64,000 nucleotides of DNA from Chryseobacterium foetidum. GTDB lineage: Bacteria; Bacteroidota; Bacteroidia; Flavobacteriales; Weeksellaceae. The translations under genes were made by a program, and so were the position numbers. Location: NCBI RefSeq assembly GCF_025457425.1, contig NZ_JAMXIA010000002.1, positions 124,001 to 188,000 on the forward strand. Direction: 5' to 3'. The notes under the pieces are model-generated. The model saw nothing but the letters and a program-made list of their open reading frames with translations, was not told the DNA's origin and searched no databases. This document shows, piece by piece, positions 53,369 through 63,621 of the stretch. Within the stretch, counting starts at the first letter, position 1. Each line of letters starts with the position of its first letter.

Positions 53369-55207
53369 TCACGAATAATCTTTTAAAAGCTGTCGGTAAC
53401 TGGTAAGTATTGCTGATTTTGAAATAAATCCGACGAATTTATCTTCACTATCTACGACAGGAAGATGCCACGTATCTGTATCGTCAAAAGTCTGAATAAT
53501 TGAGGCTGGCTTATCGTTTGATTTCACGATTGCTGCAGGAATTTGAAGCATCCTGGAAATATTAAGTTTTTCGGAATCATTGAATAGATAAGGACGAATA
53601 TCATCCAGTGTAAGTACACCTTTAAGCTCATTTCTGTCATTTACAACTGCAAAATTGTTTTTTCGTCCATTGCTAATCAGGTCATACAATTCCTGTACAG
53701 ATGAATTTTCATGGATAATCTGAGAATTGAAATCGATAAAATCCCTGGTTCGCAGAGAAGACAAAAGATTGTTGTCGTGTTTGTGAGTAAATATTTTACC
53801 CTGGTCTGCGAGATTTTTCAGTTCAGGTGAAATTGGCGCAAACCATTTTGCAATAAGATAGGAAATAACTGCTACAATCATTAAAGGGATAAAGAGATCA
53901 TATCCGAAACTTGATTCTGCAATAAGGAAGATAGCAGTAAGAGGAGCATAAAGTACACCGCTCATAGCACCTGCCATACCAACTAAGATAAGATTGGTGA
54001 CAGGAACGTCAGAAAATCCCATGTTTTGACAGATCACAGCAAATAAAAATCCAACAGATCCGCCTGCAAAAAGGGACGGAGCAAAGTTCCCACCATTTCC
54101 ACCGCTGAAAATAGTGAATGAAGTTGCAAAGGCTTTTAACAGGCAAACTAAAATTAAAAATACAATAACAGTCCATGCTTTTATTTCAAAATACCTGAAA
54201 AAACTGTTGTGGATCACAGAGTTTACATTTCCGTTGGTGAAATCTTTTACTGTTTCATAACCTTCACCAAATAAAGGCGGAAAAAGTACGCACAATAATG
54301 AAAGGACAGCGCCTCCAAACATTGCTTTTTTAAGTCGTGAAAGTTTCAGGCTATGAATAAAACTTTCCACTCTCTGAGATACAACTACAAAATATCTTGC
54401 GTACAATCCTGTCAGTATTCCAAGAATTAAATAGTACGGAACATTATAATAATTAAAGGGTTCGCGTGTATAGAACCTGAATAAAATATCTTCCTGAAGT
54501 AATATTCTCGATAGCAGGCTTCCGCAGACCGCAGCAACTACCAGTGGAATAAAATCTGTAAAGACGACACCGGTCAGTAATATTTCAAAAGCGAACATAA
54601 TACCGGCAATCGGTGCATTAAATGCAGATGCGATCCCGGCTGTCGCACCTGCAGCAAGAAGGAGAGTTCTTTCTTTGTAACTTAATCTGTAGGTACGCGC
54701 ATAGTTGGAACCGATTGCAGCACCGGTAACTGCTATAGGGCTTTCGATTCCGGCAGAACCTCCAAGACCCACGGTAACGGCACTTTGTATGATTTGTGAA
54801 TACATTTTAACATTTGATACTATACTCGAGTTTTGCGCGATTTCATATAAAATCGCTCCGATTCCCTTTCTGTCCTGTCCTTTAAATATTGCAATTACTA
54901 TTGTTCCCGTTAATACAATCCCGAGAAATGGAAAAAGAATATAGAAAATAATCTGATATTCAAAGTGTACATTATACGTTATAAAATAATGGATATTGTG
55001 AACAAATGTTTTTAATATCACACCTGCCAATCCTGCAGTGCATCCTACCAGAATACCTGAAAAAACCAAAAACTGATTTCTGCTCAGATGATTCTTTAGC
55101 CAATGGATAACAATTTCATAGCTGCGGGCTTTTTTAAGCCCGTATTGCTGGAAATCTCTTTTAAACTTAAGAAAACTGACGAATTTTTTTTTGTTGTGAA
55201 AATTCAT
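53369..55207 (-). CDS. ClC-type chloride channel/antiporter with CBS domains
   Basis: A 612-residue membrane protein. The ClC core (about 40-450) has the conserved GGSAGIESP motif (149-157; Glu155 is the expected gating glutamate) and GNGGNFAPSLFAGG, both of which help form the anion path. The C-terminal ~130 residues make two CBS domains (LKGVLTLDDIRPYL, KFVGFISKSAI), which usually sense nucleotides. It may move Cl- or another small anion, possibly in exchange for protons. It lies near nhaA and an APC permease, in a run of ion-transport genes. Confidence 0.88.
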   Translation of the reverse strand: MNFHNKKKFVSFLKFKRDFQQYGLKKARSYEIVIHWLKNHLSRNQFLVFSGILVGCTAGLAGVILKTFVHNIHYFITYNVHFEYQIIFYILFPFLGIVLTGTIVIAIFKGQDRKGIGAILYEIAQNSSIVSNVKMYSQIIQSAVTVGLGGSAGIESPIAVTGAAIGSNYARTYRLSYKERTLLLAAGATAGIASAFNAPIAGIMFAFEILLTGVVFTDFIPLVVAAVCGSLLSRILLQEDILFRFYTREPFNYYNVPYYLILGILTGLYARYFVVVSQRVESFIHSLKLSRLKKAMFGGAVLSLLCVLFPPLFGEGYETVKDFTNGNVNSVIHNSFFRYFEIKAWTVIVFLILVCLLKAFATSFTIFSGGNGGNFAPSLFAGGSVGFLFAVICQNMGFSDVPVTNLILVGMAGAMSGVLYAPLTAIFLIAESSFGYDLFIPLMIVAVISYLIAKWFAPISPELKNLADQGKIFTHKHDNNLLSSLRTRDFIDFNSQIIHENSSVQELYDLISNGRKNNFAVVNDRNELKGVLTLDDIRPYLFNDSEKLNISRMLQIPAAIVKSNDKPASIIQTFDDTDTWHLPVVDSEDKFVGFISKSAILTSYRQLLKDYS

Positions 55208-55245
55208 TTTGAATAAAATGAAGCCGTTAATAATATACTTACAGG

Positions 55246-55253
55246 CAAAGATA
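55246..55253 (-). promoter_or_regulatory. -7 element of the ClC gene
   Basis: On the minus strand TATCTTTG matches TAnnTTTG, 38 bp before the start at 55207. No -33 element is obvious. Confidence 0.4.
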
Positions 55254-55449
55254 TTAAAACGAATTAACTATGTTTCTAACTTTTAACCATCTGTAGAAAG
55301 TCATTAAGGTTGATATTGAGCAGAAAAGATAATTTGTACTTATCTATCATCGATTACGGAATTTTTTTGAGTTTCTTAAGAATATTATTTGATTGCTAAA
55401 TTTCAAGTAGAACTCTTCGTAAAAATGGCCAACTTCAATTATTAAAAAA

Positions 55450-56736
55450 TTATTTTTCTGAATTATTTAAAATCTCTACGTTCTTCTCGTTTAACCTTTT
55501 TTGCAGCCAGTTTTTAAGCTGAGTCTGATCGACTTTTTCACCTGAATAAATAACCACAAATTGAAGTTTAGCACTATCTGTAAGAGGATACCTTTCAACC
55601 TTGCCGTATGATAAATCAGACATCGTAGGATATAGAATCTGAAGTTCTTTCACTAAAGTACTATCTGATAATTTATAAGTGTCCAGTTCCTGCCGTAATT
55701 TAGATATTGCTATATCTTTTTCAGATAAGTTGGTATTATTTTTACTGATCTCGCTTAATATTTCTGACTTCAGATCAGAGGTATTTTGTCTGATAGTAAA
55801 CTTCGTATCGGGCAGTCCATTGTCTGCGAGCATCTTATTATATGAATCAATTTCAGCCTGCGTAAATTTTTTATTAAGGAAAGCGACGTCTATTGTTTTA
55901 GGAGTCGTATTATAGTTGATTTTTTTATAAATCAGCGTATAACCGTTATTATCAAATTCTTTCTGTATAAATGCGTCTGCTGTTTTGGTAAACTTTTTTT
56001 CATTAAAAAGATTGTATGCCAAATAAGAACTCGGCACAATCATCACAAGAATCAAAAATGATATTCCATATTTAATTCTTTTTTCGTATTTACTGTCAAC
56101 GATTGAGGATGGATATCTCAGATATTTGATAACCAGGAAAGTGGCAATACAGATAAAAAAACAGTTGATCGTGTAAAGATAAAAAGCACCTAAAAAAAAA
56201 GAAAAATTAAAAGTTGCGATTCCAAATCCTGCAGTACATAAAGGTGGCATCAATGCAGTAGCAATGGCTACACCGGGGATTGGATTTCCTTTTTCCACCC
56301 TTGTTATTGCAATGACTCCAACCAATCCACCAAAGAAAGCAATAAGAACATCATAAATATTTGGTGCTGTTCTTGCCAAAAGCTCAGACTGTACATCTTT
56401 GAACGGGCTGATGTAAAAGTAAAAAGCAGAAACCATAAGACTGACTACGGTGGCAATCAAAAGATTTTTAAAAGACTTTTTCAGTAAAGGAAAGTTGTAC
56501 GTCCCCAATGCAAAACCGGCTCCTACGATGGGACCCATTAAAGGGGAAATAAGCATCGCCCCAATAATTACGGCAGTAGAATTGACATTAAGACCAATGG
56601 ATGCAATAATGATGGCACACGCCAGAATCCAGAGATTGGAACCACGGAATGAAATATTGGAAGTTACATTCTCCAATACTTTGTCCTTCTTTTCTTCACC
56701 GTTATGAAGATTGATAAAATTAAAAATATTATTCAT
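55450..56736 (-). CDS. DUF389 family membrane protein
   Basis: A 428-residue protein with six or so membrane helices in the DUF389 pattern: NLWILACAIIIASIGLN, NSTAVIIGAMLISPLMGPIV, and GNPIPGVAIATALMPPLCTAGF. The C-terminal ~150 residues form a soluble region with a coiled coil (ISKNNTNLSEKDIAISKLRQ). DUF389 has no established function. It starts at ATG 56736 inside the end of nhaA (8-bp overlap), so the two are translationally coupled, and a role linked to Na+/H+ exchange is plausible but unproven. An in-frame ATG 24 codons earlier is less likely. Confidence 0.82.
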   Translation of the reverse strand: MNNIFNFINLHNGEEKKDKVLENVTSNISFRGSNLWILACAIIIASIGLNVNSTAVIIGAMLISPLMGPIVGAGFALGTYNFPLLKKSFKNLLIATVVSLMVSAFYFYISPFKDVQSELLARTAPNIYDVLIAFFGGLVGVIAITRVEKGNPIPGVAIATALMPPLCTAGFGIATFNFSFFLGAFYLYTINCFFICIATFLVIKYLRYPSSIVDSKYEKRIKYGISFLILVMIVPSSYLAYNLFNEKKFTKTADAFIQKEFDNNGYTLIYKKINYNTTPKTIDVAFLNKKFTQAEIDSYNKMLADNGLPDTKFTIRQNTSDLKSEILSEISKNNTNLSEKDIAISKLRQELDTYKLSDSTLVKELQILYPTMSDLSYGKVERYPLTDSAKLQFVVIYSGEKVDQTQLKNWLQKRLNEKNVEILNNSEK

Positions 56737-58072
56737 CGTTTTGTGTTGATTCAGAATTCTTATTAAGAATGATATACCCGATAATTCCACCAAGAATTGA
56801 TGCTGCAAAGATTCCTATCTTGGCCTGAGTCTGGTATTCTTCGTGTGTAAAGGCCAGCGAAGTTACAAACAGAGACATTGTAAACCCAATGGAGGCCAGA
56901 AAACCCAGCCCAAAAAGATTTTTAATGGTCATTCCTTCCGGAACTTTAGCAATTTTAAGTTTAATGAATACCGCAGTAAATCCTACTACGCCAAGAACTT
57001 TACCTGCCAATAAACCTAAAGCCACTCCCAAAGCGACATTAGTATCAAACAAACTGTTGATATCAATATCCAATGATACGCCTGCATTGGCAATTGCGAA
57101 AATAGGAATTATAACAAAAGTGACGATGGGATGCATTGAATGTTCCAGTCTTTGCAAAGGTGGAGTTGCTGCTATGGTTGCCTCGTTTATCTGTTCCAGC
57201 ACATGTAGTTGGTCATTGGTGAGCGTGGGCTTGTCTTCTGTAGGATCTATATTTTTAAATGTTTCCAGATAATTGGTGATTTTGGATATGAAAACCGTTT
57301 CCTTTATCTTTACATCTGCAGGAATGGTAAATGCAGCCAATACTGCAGCAATCGTTGCATGTACACCGGATATGACAAAGCAAGTCCATACACCACAAAT
57401 ACCAAGGAGAGCAAAGAAAAATATTGACCTTACGCCCAATTTATTTCCTAGGTACATGACCGCCAGAATAAAAAGACCAATCAGCAGATAGGCCATTTGT
57501 ATATCTGCTGTGTAGAAAAATGCAATGACCAAAACAGCTCCCAAATCATCTACAATGGCTAGTGCTGTTAAAAAAACCTTCAGAGAAAGTGGAATTTTCC
57601 TTCCCAACAAAAAGAGTACGCCCAATGCAAAAGCAATATCGGTAGCCATGGGTATTCCCCATCCTTTGTGCATTTCACCGGCAGGATTGAGAAGCAAATA
57701 GATCAGGGCAGGCATAACCATTCCACCGACTGCCGCTACAATTGGCAGCATTGCTTTTCGTGGATTGGAAAGTTCACCTGCAATAATCTCGCGTTTGAGC
57801 TCCAGACCCACTACAAAAAAGAAAACAGACATCAGTCCGTCATTAATCCAATGATGAATACTGAAATTAAAAAAACTCCGGTCATTCCAACGGAAACCAA
57901 AAGTCTGCTCAAGAATGTGATGATAAGCAGTTGATAAAGGTGAATTTGCAATGATGAGTGCAATAATGACACTGATACCCAGAAGCAGACCTCCTGATTT
58001 TTCCTGTTGAATAAAACGTTGAACAGGATATACAATTTTATCAATAGGTTTCTTAGGGTAATTTTTCATCAT
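56729..58072 (-). CDS. nhaA: Na+/H+ antiporter NhaA
   Basis: A 447-residue inner-membrane antiporter that exports Na+ in exchange for H+, helping salt and alkaline-pH tolerance. It has the NhaA signature: the MSVFFFVVGLELKRE loop, ATDIAFALGVLFLLG (Asp of the ion site) and the paired Asp of ALAIVDDLGAV. Ends and length fit the family, with a longer N and C terminus than E. coli. It overlaps the downstream DUF389 gene by 8 bp. The start has two Met in a row (MMKNYPKK). Confidence 0.93.
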   Translation of the reverse strand: MMKNYPKKPIDKIVYPVQRFIQQEKSGGLLLGISVIIALIIANSPLSTAYHHILEQTFGFRWNDRSFFNFSIHHWINDGLMSVFFFVVGLELKREIIAGELSNPRKAMLPIVAAVGGMVMPALIYLLLNPAGEMHKGWGIPMATDIAFALGVLFLLGRKIPLSLKVFLTALAIVDDLGAVLVIAFFYTADIQMAYLLIGLFILAVMYLGNKLGVRSIFFFALLGICGVWTCFVISGVHATIAAVLAAFTIPADVKIKETVFISKITNYLETFKNIDPTEDKPTLTNDQLHVLEQINEATIAATPPLQRLEHSMHPIVTFVIIPIFAIANAGVSLDIDINSLFDTNVALGVALGLLAGKVLGVVGFTAVFIKLKIAKVPEGMTIKNLFGLGFLASIGFTMSLFVTSLAFTHEEYQTQAKIGIFAASILGGIIGYIILNKNSESTQNDE

Positions 58073-58092
58073 ATTTTATAGTAGCTTACATG

Positions 58093-58100
58093 CAAATTTA
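58093..58100 (-). promoter_or_regulatory. -7 element of nhaA
   Basis: TAAATTTG on the minus strand, an exact TAnnTTTG match, 20 bp before the nhaA start. No clear -33 element. Confidence 0.4.
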
Positions 58101-58186
58101 TAAATCATTAAAGTATTTTAATCCTTAATTGCTCAGATTTTAAAATAAATTTATCTAATATTATATCTTCAAATAAATTTAAAATA

Positions 58187-59923
58187 ATGTCTACGAAAAA
58201 ACTCAGTGAATGATATGCTACTCCAATCTGCGGAAATGATATTACTTCATCCTGCCTGTATGTCTCTGCCCTGGCAATTGTAGCGGCAGGTCAATATGCC
58301 TGGATAGCTCTTTTAATGGTGGCTGCTGTACTTTTTTTGTTCAGAAAAATTTATGGAGAAGTTGTCGGCGCACTGCCCCTGAATGGAGGAGCATATAATG
58401 TCTTGTTGAATACAACTTCAAAAAGCAATGCTTCCGTAGCTGCTTGTCTGACTATATTGTCTTACATGGCTACAGCCGTAATATCTTCCAGTGAAGCGAT
58501 GCACTATCTGCACCATATAGCACCTTATTTTAATGTGAATATCGCAACATTTTTACTTCTGCTTATATTTTTAGGACTCACCATTTTAGGTATATCGGAA
58601 AGTGCTGTGGTTGCCTTGGTTATTTTTTTATTTCATCTGGCAACAATGACATTGCTAATCGGATCATGTTTTTTCTTTGTCTGGCAGAATGGATTTTCTG
58701 TACTGATAGACAATTTTCATCTTCCGGCAAGAAACGGCAGTATATTAACGGCAATTTTCTTTGGATTTTCGGCAGCCATGCTTGGGATCTCAGGCTTTGA
58801 GAGTTCTTCAAATTTTGTTGAAGAGCAGGAGAGAGGGGTTTTTGCAAAAACACTTCGAAATATGTGGATTGCAGTATCTGTACTTAATCCACTGATTGCT
58901 TTCCTTGTCATCTGCATTATTCCTATATCTGCAGTAGAATCTCATCAAAATTCTTTTTTAAGCTACATAGGAACATTAACCGGCGCCAAATGGCTTGCCA
59001 CCATTATATCGATCAATGCAGTATCAGTGCTTAGTGGAGCGGTTTTAATATCCTTTGTGGGGGTGAACGGTCTGATTAAAAGAATGACGCTGGACCGCAT
59101 TTTACCCAATTATTTTCTGAAGGAGAATAAAAGGGGGAGTACTTATAGAATTTTAATTCTTTTCTTTCTCTTGTGTTTCTCGGTATTGTTGGTGACCAGA
59201 GGACAATTGGCACCTCTGGCAGCTGTATATGCACTGTGTTTTTTAACGATCATGGCATCATTTGCTTTAGGAAATATCCTTCTCAAACTGAGAAGATCAC
59301 GTTTGCCGAGACCTGAATATGCAAGACCCGACGCTGTATTGATCGCCCTGGCTGCAATTTTAATTGCTTTATATGGCAATGTGATGAGTAAACCTAAATA
59401 TCTGATAACTTTTTTGCAGTATTTTATACCATCTGTGCTAATCATCTTAGCAATGTTGCTGCGAAAAGATATTATGCATTTTATTGTAAATATCTTAGAA
59501 TCACTCTCAAAAAACTACAAAAGGTATACGCTTACAAGACAAAGGACCTTATATCGCAGCTTGAAAAAGCTTTATGCACAAGACTTTGTTTTCTTTTCAA
59601 AGGGAGACGATATTGCCACTCTCATTAAGGTAATGATGTATCTTCATGAAAATGAAGTAACCAATAAGATGAAGATCGTTACCGTACTGCATGATGCACA
59701 GAAACCTGACGAAAAATTTCTTGCTGATTTTGACACCCTGGACAGAGCTTATCCTGAAGTTGATATGGAATATATTACTTTAGTCGGAGATTTTACTCCT
59801 GAACTTGTGGAAGACCTAAGTAATCAATGGAAGATTCCCAAAAATTTTATGTTTATAAGCAGTCCCGGAGAAAAATTCAGTTACAGAGTCGATGAACTTG
59901 GCAGAGTAAGGCTTATATTATGA
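58187..59923 (+). pseudogene. APC-family permease with a TGA stop at codon 9
   Basis: From ATG 58187 the frame reads MSTKKLSE, then TGA (58211-58213), then continues without any further stop: YATPICGNDITSSCLYVSAL ... through a 12-helix APC-type amino-acid/amine permease to 59923 (578 residues if read through). The stop falls where TGG (Trp) would fit well, one base away. The C-terminal ~140 residues form a cytoplasmic domain (KIVTVLHDAQKPDEKF, VEDLSNQWKIP). A shorter product could start at ATG 58316 but would lose the first membrane helix. Confidence 0.75.
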
Positions 59924-60441
59924 TAACATGGTAAGTTTTTATAGCTAATTTTACAATTTGATCATCCTGTAAAGTTCTTTTACTACTAATATCTTTACGT
60001 CCCCTGAATACTTTTTCCAACAAGTAAGTGAAATAGGAATGTATATAGGAGATACCAGTAATCCATAAGATCTCATTACAATGGCATTTGAATTTCTTAT
60101 TTTATCCTGTGAGAATTTTCTTTATTTAATTTGATCTAACCTTCTATTCCTGCTGTATTGCTATTAATAAGGAAAGTTCGTGCTTATAATACAGTGTATG
60201 AAACATATAAAATATTTTCGGGACAATCATCGTAAATAACATGATTGCATATGATGAAAGACTTTCATATATTCTTTTGAAGATTAATCGATAAATATAA
60301 TTGATTATATTTAGTACTGAATAAAATGATATTAAAAGTTCACTTTAGTATCCATATTTTATAAATTTGTGCAGATTTATTGGGCTAAAGTAACTAAATT
60401 CATGTCTGTAATCTTTACTTAAATTTTTTCCTTTATTATTT
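59924..60441. other. intergenic region before the histidine kinase
   Basis: 518 bp, very AT-rich, with no visible gene on either strand. It must hold the kinase promoter; a -7 match lies at 60362. Confidence 0.4.
60362..60369 (+). promoter_or_regulatory. -7 element of the histidine kinase gene
   Basis: TAAATTTG matches TAnnTTTG, 72 bp before ATG 60442. No clear -33 element. Confidence 0.35.
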
Positions 60442-63183
60442 ATGACTAATTTTTTTACTGCTTTGGGGACCGAAGCACTTCTTGAAATCCTGAAACAATC
60501 TGGTGATGCAACAGCTATTTATACAGGATCGGATATCACTATACAGCTGGCAAATGACGCAATGCTTAGTATTTGGGGTAAAGATCAGTCCGTTCTCAGA
60601 AAGCCGATTGCAGAAGCTTTGCCGGAGCTTCAGGGGCAGCCTTTTCCGCAACTTTTAAAAAATGTATGGGATAATGGAGAAATGTATCAAGCCAGGGATA
60701 TGCCTGCAACACTCGAAATCAATGGCAAGATGGTTACATCTTATTTTGATTTTGTTTACAAACCTATAATGAATGATCAAGGTGAGGTTTACTGTATTCT
60801 CCACACTACTGCAGATGTTACCGACAGGGTGAAAGCCTGGCAGATTGTACGTGAAAAAGAGGAGCGTGAGCAGCAGGTCAACGAAGAGCTTGCTGCCGCA
60901 AATGAAGAGTATCATTCAACAAATGAAGAACTCAATGAGACAAACATTTTACTGGAAGAAACACTACGTAAGCTTGAATATACTGAAAACAGGATGCAGG
61001 AACTCGTACGAACAACACCGGTAGGTCTTGCATTACTGAAAGGCCGGGAGATGATTGTTGAAACTGCCAACCCTCAAATGCTGTCCATTTGGGGTTATTC
61101 TGAAAAGGCACTTCTTGGAAAACCTCTTCTTGAAGCTTTCCCATTGCTCAAAGGTCAGGCTTTTTCTGATCAGCTGAATCTGGTTTATTCGTCAGGGCAG
61201 AAGGTATCTGTCAGAGAAATAGTTTACGATTCGTACTTAACTGATCAGCCGGAAAGAAGATATATTGACATCACCTTACAACCATTGATCAATGATAAGC
61301 TTCAGGTTGATTCAGTAATTGCAACTCTGATAGATGTCACTGAAAAAGTAAAAACAAGAACAGAACTTGAAGACAGGGAAATTAAATTGCAGGAGTATAC
61401 AGAAGAACTCACTGTTCTCAATGAGGAAATACAAAGCAGTAATGAAGAGCTGGGTGCACTGAATGAAGAATACATGGCAACTAATGATCAATTGGAATTG
61501 GCAAATGAACAAATTCATTTATTGAATAATCAGCTCCGGAAAGAAAACACTGATTTGCTATTTGACAATCAGGAAATTAAAGATGATCTAATAACTTCGG
61601 ATAACTTTAATAAGTTTTTGGAACAAAGACATAATGAACTGCTTACACTAAATAATACTATTCTCAAACTGAATGAAAAACTTTCTGACAGTGAAACAAG
61701 TTTTAGGAATTTGATTGCTCAGGCTCCCGTTGCAATGATGCTTGTAAAGGGTGATGATTTTGTTGTTACGATGATAAATATTTCTATGCTCAAACTTATA
61801 GGCAAGGATGCATCAATAGTTGGAAAACCACTCTTTGATGAACTTCCTGAACTCAAGGGACAGCACGCAGCCAATATGCTGGTGGAATCTTATCTGAAAG
61901 GTGTAACCCGTTTGGATTATTCTCATCCTGTGACAATTAACCGGGGAGGAAAGTCAGATAGCGGTTTTTTTAATTTTACCTATACTCCGTACATAGAAAA
62001 TGGTAAAGTTACAGGTGTTATTGATATGGCAGTGGAAGTAACGCCACAAGTGCTGGCAATACAGGAGAAAGAGCAAACTATAGCAGAAAAAATTGCTTTG
62101 GAAGAGACTATTAGAAACAGTGAACAACGCTTGCATGGGATTCTTGAAACCATGGCTGAAGGTGTGGGTGTGACAGATGCAACCGGTCAGCTGGTATATG
62201 CCAATCCGATGGCACAACAGATATTAGGTCTTAGTGAAAGTACAATTAAAGACAGAAAATATGATGATCCGCAATGGCAGAACCTAAGACTTGACGGTTC
62301 TCCTCTTCCTTCAGAGGAACATCCCATGTCTATAATGTTTGCTACGGGAAAACCTGTTTTCGATTACGAAATTTGTGTGCAGCCACCCGACAGGGAAAGA
62401 TTTTATATATCAATTAATGCTGCACCGATATTTGACATGGAGGGAAATATTTCAGGAGGTATAGGGACATTTATGGATGTTACGACAAGAAGGATGATCA
62501 CACAGGGGAAAGACGATTTTATTAGTATTGCAAGCCATGAATTGAAAACACCTGTTACTGCTTTAAAAGCTACCATTCAATTACTGCAGCGATCGCACGA
62601 AAAGCTTTCCGGAGAAACCAGAGGAAGGTTACTGGATCAGTCCCACAAAAGTTTAGAAAAATTATCGCATCTGATATCTGACCTGCTTGACACCAGCAGA
62701 ATTGAACAGGGACATTTGAAACTGGAAAAAAACTCTTTTTCAATATCAGAATTGTTTGATGATTGTTGCTCAGGTCTGGTTGATAGTTCAAGTCATGAAA
62801 TTATTTTGGAAGGTGATACAAATCAGGTTGTAACTGCGGACAATCAACAGATCGGACAAGTGATGGTGAACTTCATAAACAATGCTATCAAATATGCCCC
62901 TGACTCGGCAAAAATTGTTATAAAGGCTAAAAAAATTAATGATGAGGAAATAAAAATAAGCGTGATAGATTACGGGCCGGGAATTCCTAAAGAGAAACTG
63001 ACCCATCTTTTTGAGCGTTATTACCGCACCAATTATCAGGGTCAAAAATTTACAGGTCTTGGCTTAGGTTTATTTATTAGTGCCAATATTATAAAAAATC
63101 ATGGTGGGAAAATTGGAGTTGACAGTGAGATTGGTCAAGGTTGTGAATTTTGGTTTACTCTTCCTATTGAAAAATACAACTAA
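60442..63183 (+). CDS. multi-PAS sensor histidine kinase
   Basis: A 913-residue cytoplasmic kinase without membrane helices. Four PAS domains (about 14-120, 187-300, 433-545, 565-675) alternate with coiled-coil segments rich in 'NEELxxxNEE' repeats (REQQVNEELAAANEEYHSTN; EEIQSSNEELGALNEEYMAT). The kinase core follows: H box IASHELKTPVTAL (His699), N box FINNAIKYAP, and G boxes DYGPGIP and GLGLGLF. It should sense a small molecule, redox or light signal through PAS and phosphorylate a partner. A receiver gene follows 81 bp downstream. Confidence 0.9.
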   Translation: MTNFFTALGTEALLEILKQSGDATAIYTGSDITIQLANDAMLSIWGKDQSVLRKPIAEALPELQGQPFPQLLKNVWDNGEMYQARDMPATLEINGKMVTSYFDFVYKPIMNDQGEVYCILHTTADVTDRVKAWQIVREKEEREQQVNEELAAANEEYHSTNEELNETNILLEETLRKLEYTENRMQELVRTTPVGLALLKGREMIVETANPQMLSIWGYSEKALLGKPLLEAFPLLKGQAFSDQLNLVYSSGQKVSVREIVYDSYLTDQPERRYIDITLQPLINDKLQVDSVIATLIDVTEKVKTRTELEDREIKLQEYTEELTVLNEEIQSSNEELGALNEEYMATNDQLELANEQIHLLNNQLRKENTDLLFDNQEIKDDLITSDNFNKFLEQRHNELLTLNNTILKLNEKLSDSETSFRNLIAQAPVAMMLVKGDDFVVTMINISMLKLIGKDASIVGKPLFDELPELKGQHAANMLVESYLKGVTRLDYSHPVTINRGGKSDSGFFNFTYTPYIENGKVTGVIDMAVEVTPQVLAIQEKEQTIAEKIALEETIRNSEQRLHGILETMAEGVGVTDATGQLVYANPMAQQILGLSESTIKDRKYDDPQWQNLRLDGSPLPSEEHPMSIMFATGKPVFDYEICVQPPDRERFYISINAAPIFDMEGNISGGIGTFMDVTTRRMITQGKDDFISIASHELKTPVTALKATIQLLQRSHEKLSGETRGRLLDQSHKSLEKLSHLISDLLDTSRIEQGHLKLEKNSFSISELFDDCCSGLVDSSSHEIILEGDTNQVVTADNQQIGQVMVNFINNAIKYAPDSAKIVIKAKKINDEEIKISVIDYGPGIPKEKLTHLFERYYRTNYQGQKFTGLGLGLFISANIIKNHGGKIGVDSEIGQGCEFWFTLPIEKYN

Positions 63184-63264
63184 TTATATAATCTCCTTTT
63201 TCAAAACAATATCAATCAACGGAATCTGAACTCGTTGTGGTTCTGATTTTGCTTATCTAAAACC

Positions 63265-63621
63265 ATGAGAGAAATATTTTTAGTCGAAGATGATCAGGCT
63301 ATTAGGGAAGTGCTGGAGGTTTTTTTATCATCTGAGAATTATTCGGTAAAAACCTTCGGAAATGTCGAGGAATTTAAATCACGAGATACGGACATCACAC
63401 CTGATCTCTACCTATTTGATGTTATGCTGCCAGATGGATCAGGTATAGAACTCTGCCAGGAGATAAGAAGCAATCAGGATAACGATGGAGTTCCCATTAT
63501 CATAATGAGCGCTCATGCTAAACTAAGTGAATTGAGCAATCTGTGTAAGCCAGATGATTTTATTTCAAAACCTTTTGACATTGATAATCTGCTTTCAAGA
63601 ATTGACAGAATCATAAAGTAG
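63265..63621 (+). CDS. single-domain response regulator
   Basis: A 118-residue receiver domain: acidic pair (VEDDQAI), phosphorylated Asp52 (LYLFDVMLPDG), Ser/Thr switch (IIMSAHA) and Lys finger (DFISKPFD). There is no DNA-binding output. It is the evident partner of the upstream kinase. The stand-alone receiver at 51.7 kb is similar in size and could belong to the same circuit. Confidence 0.85.
   Translation: MREIFLVEDDQAIREVLEVFLSSENYSVKTFGNVEEFKSRDTDITPDLYLFDVMLPDGSGIELCQEIRSNQDNDGVPIIIMSAHAKLSELSNLCKPDDFISKPFDIDNLLSRIDRIIK

Noticed and set aside
58211-58213. TGA read as Trp or Sec
   Set aside because: Other genes here use TGA as a normal stop, and no recoding element is visible; a point mutation or error is simpler.
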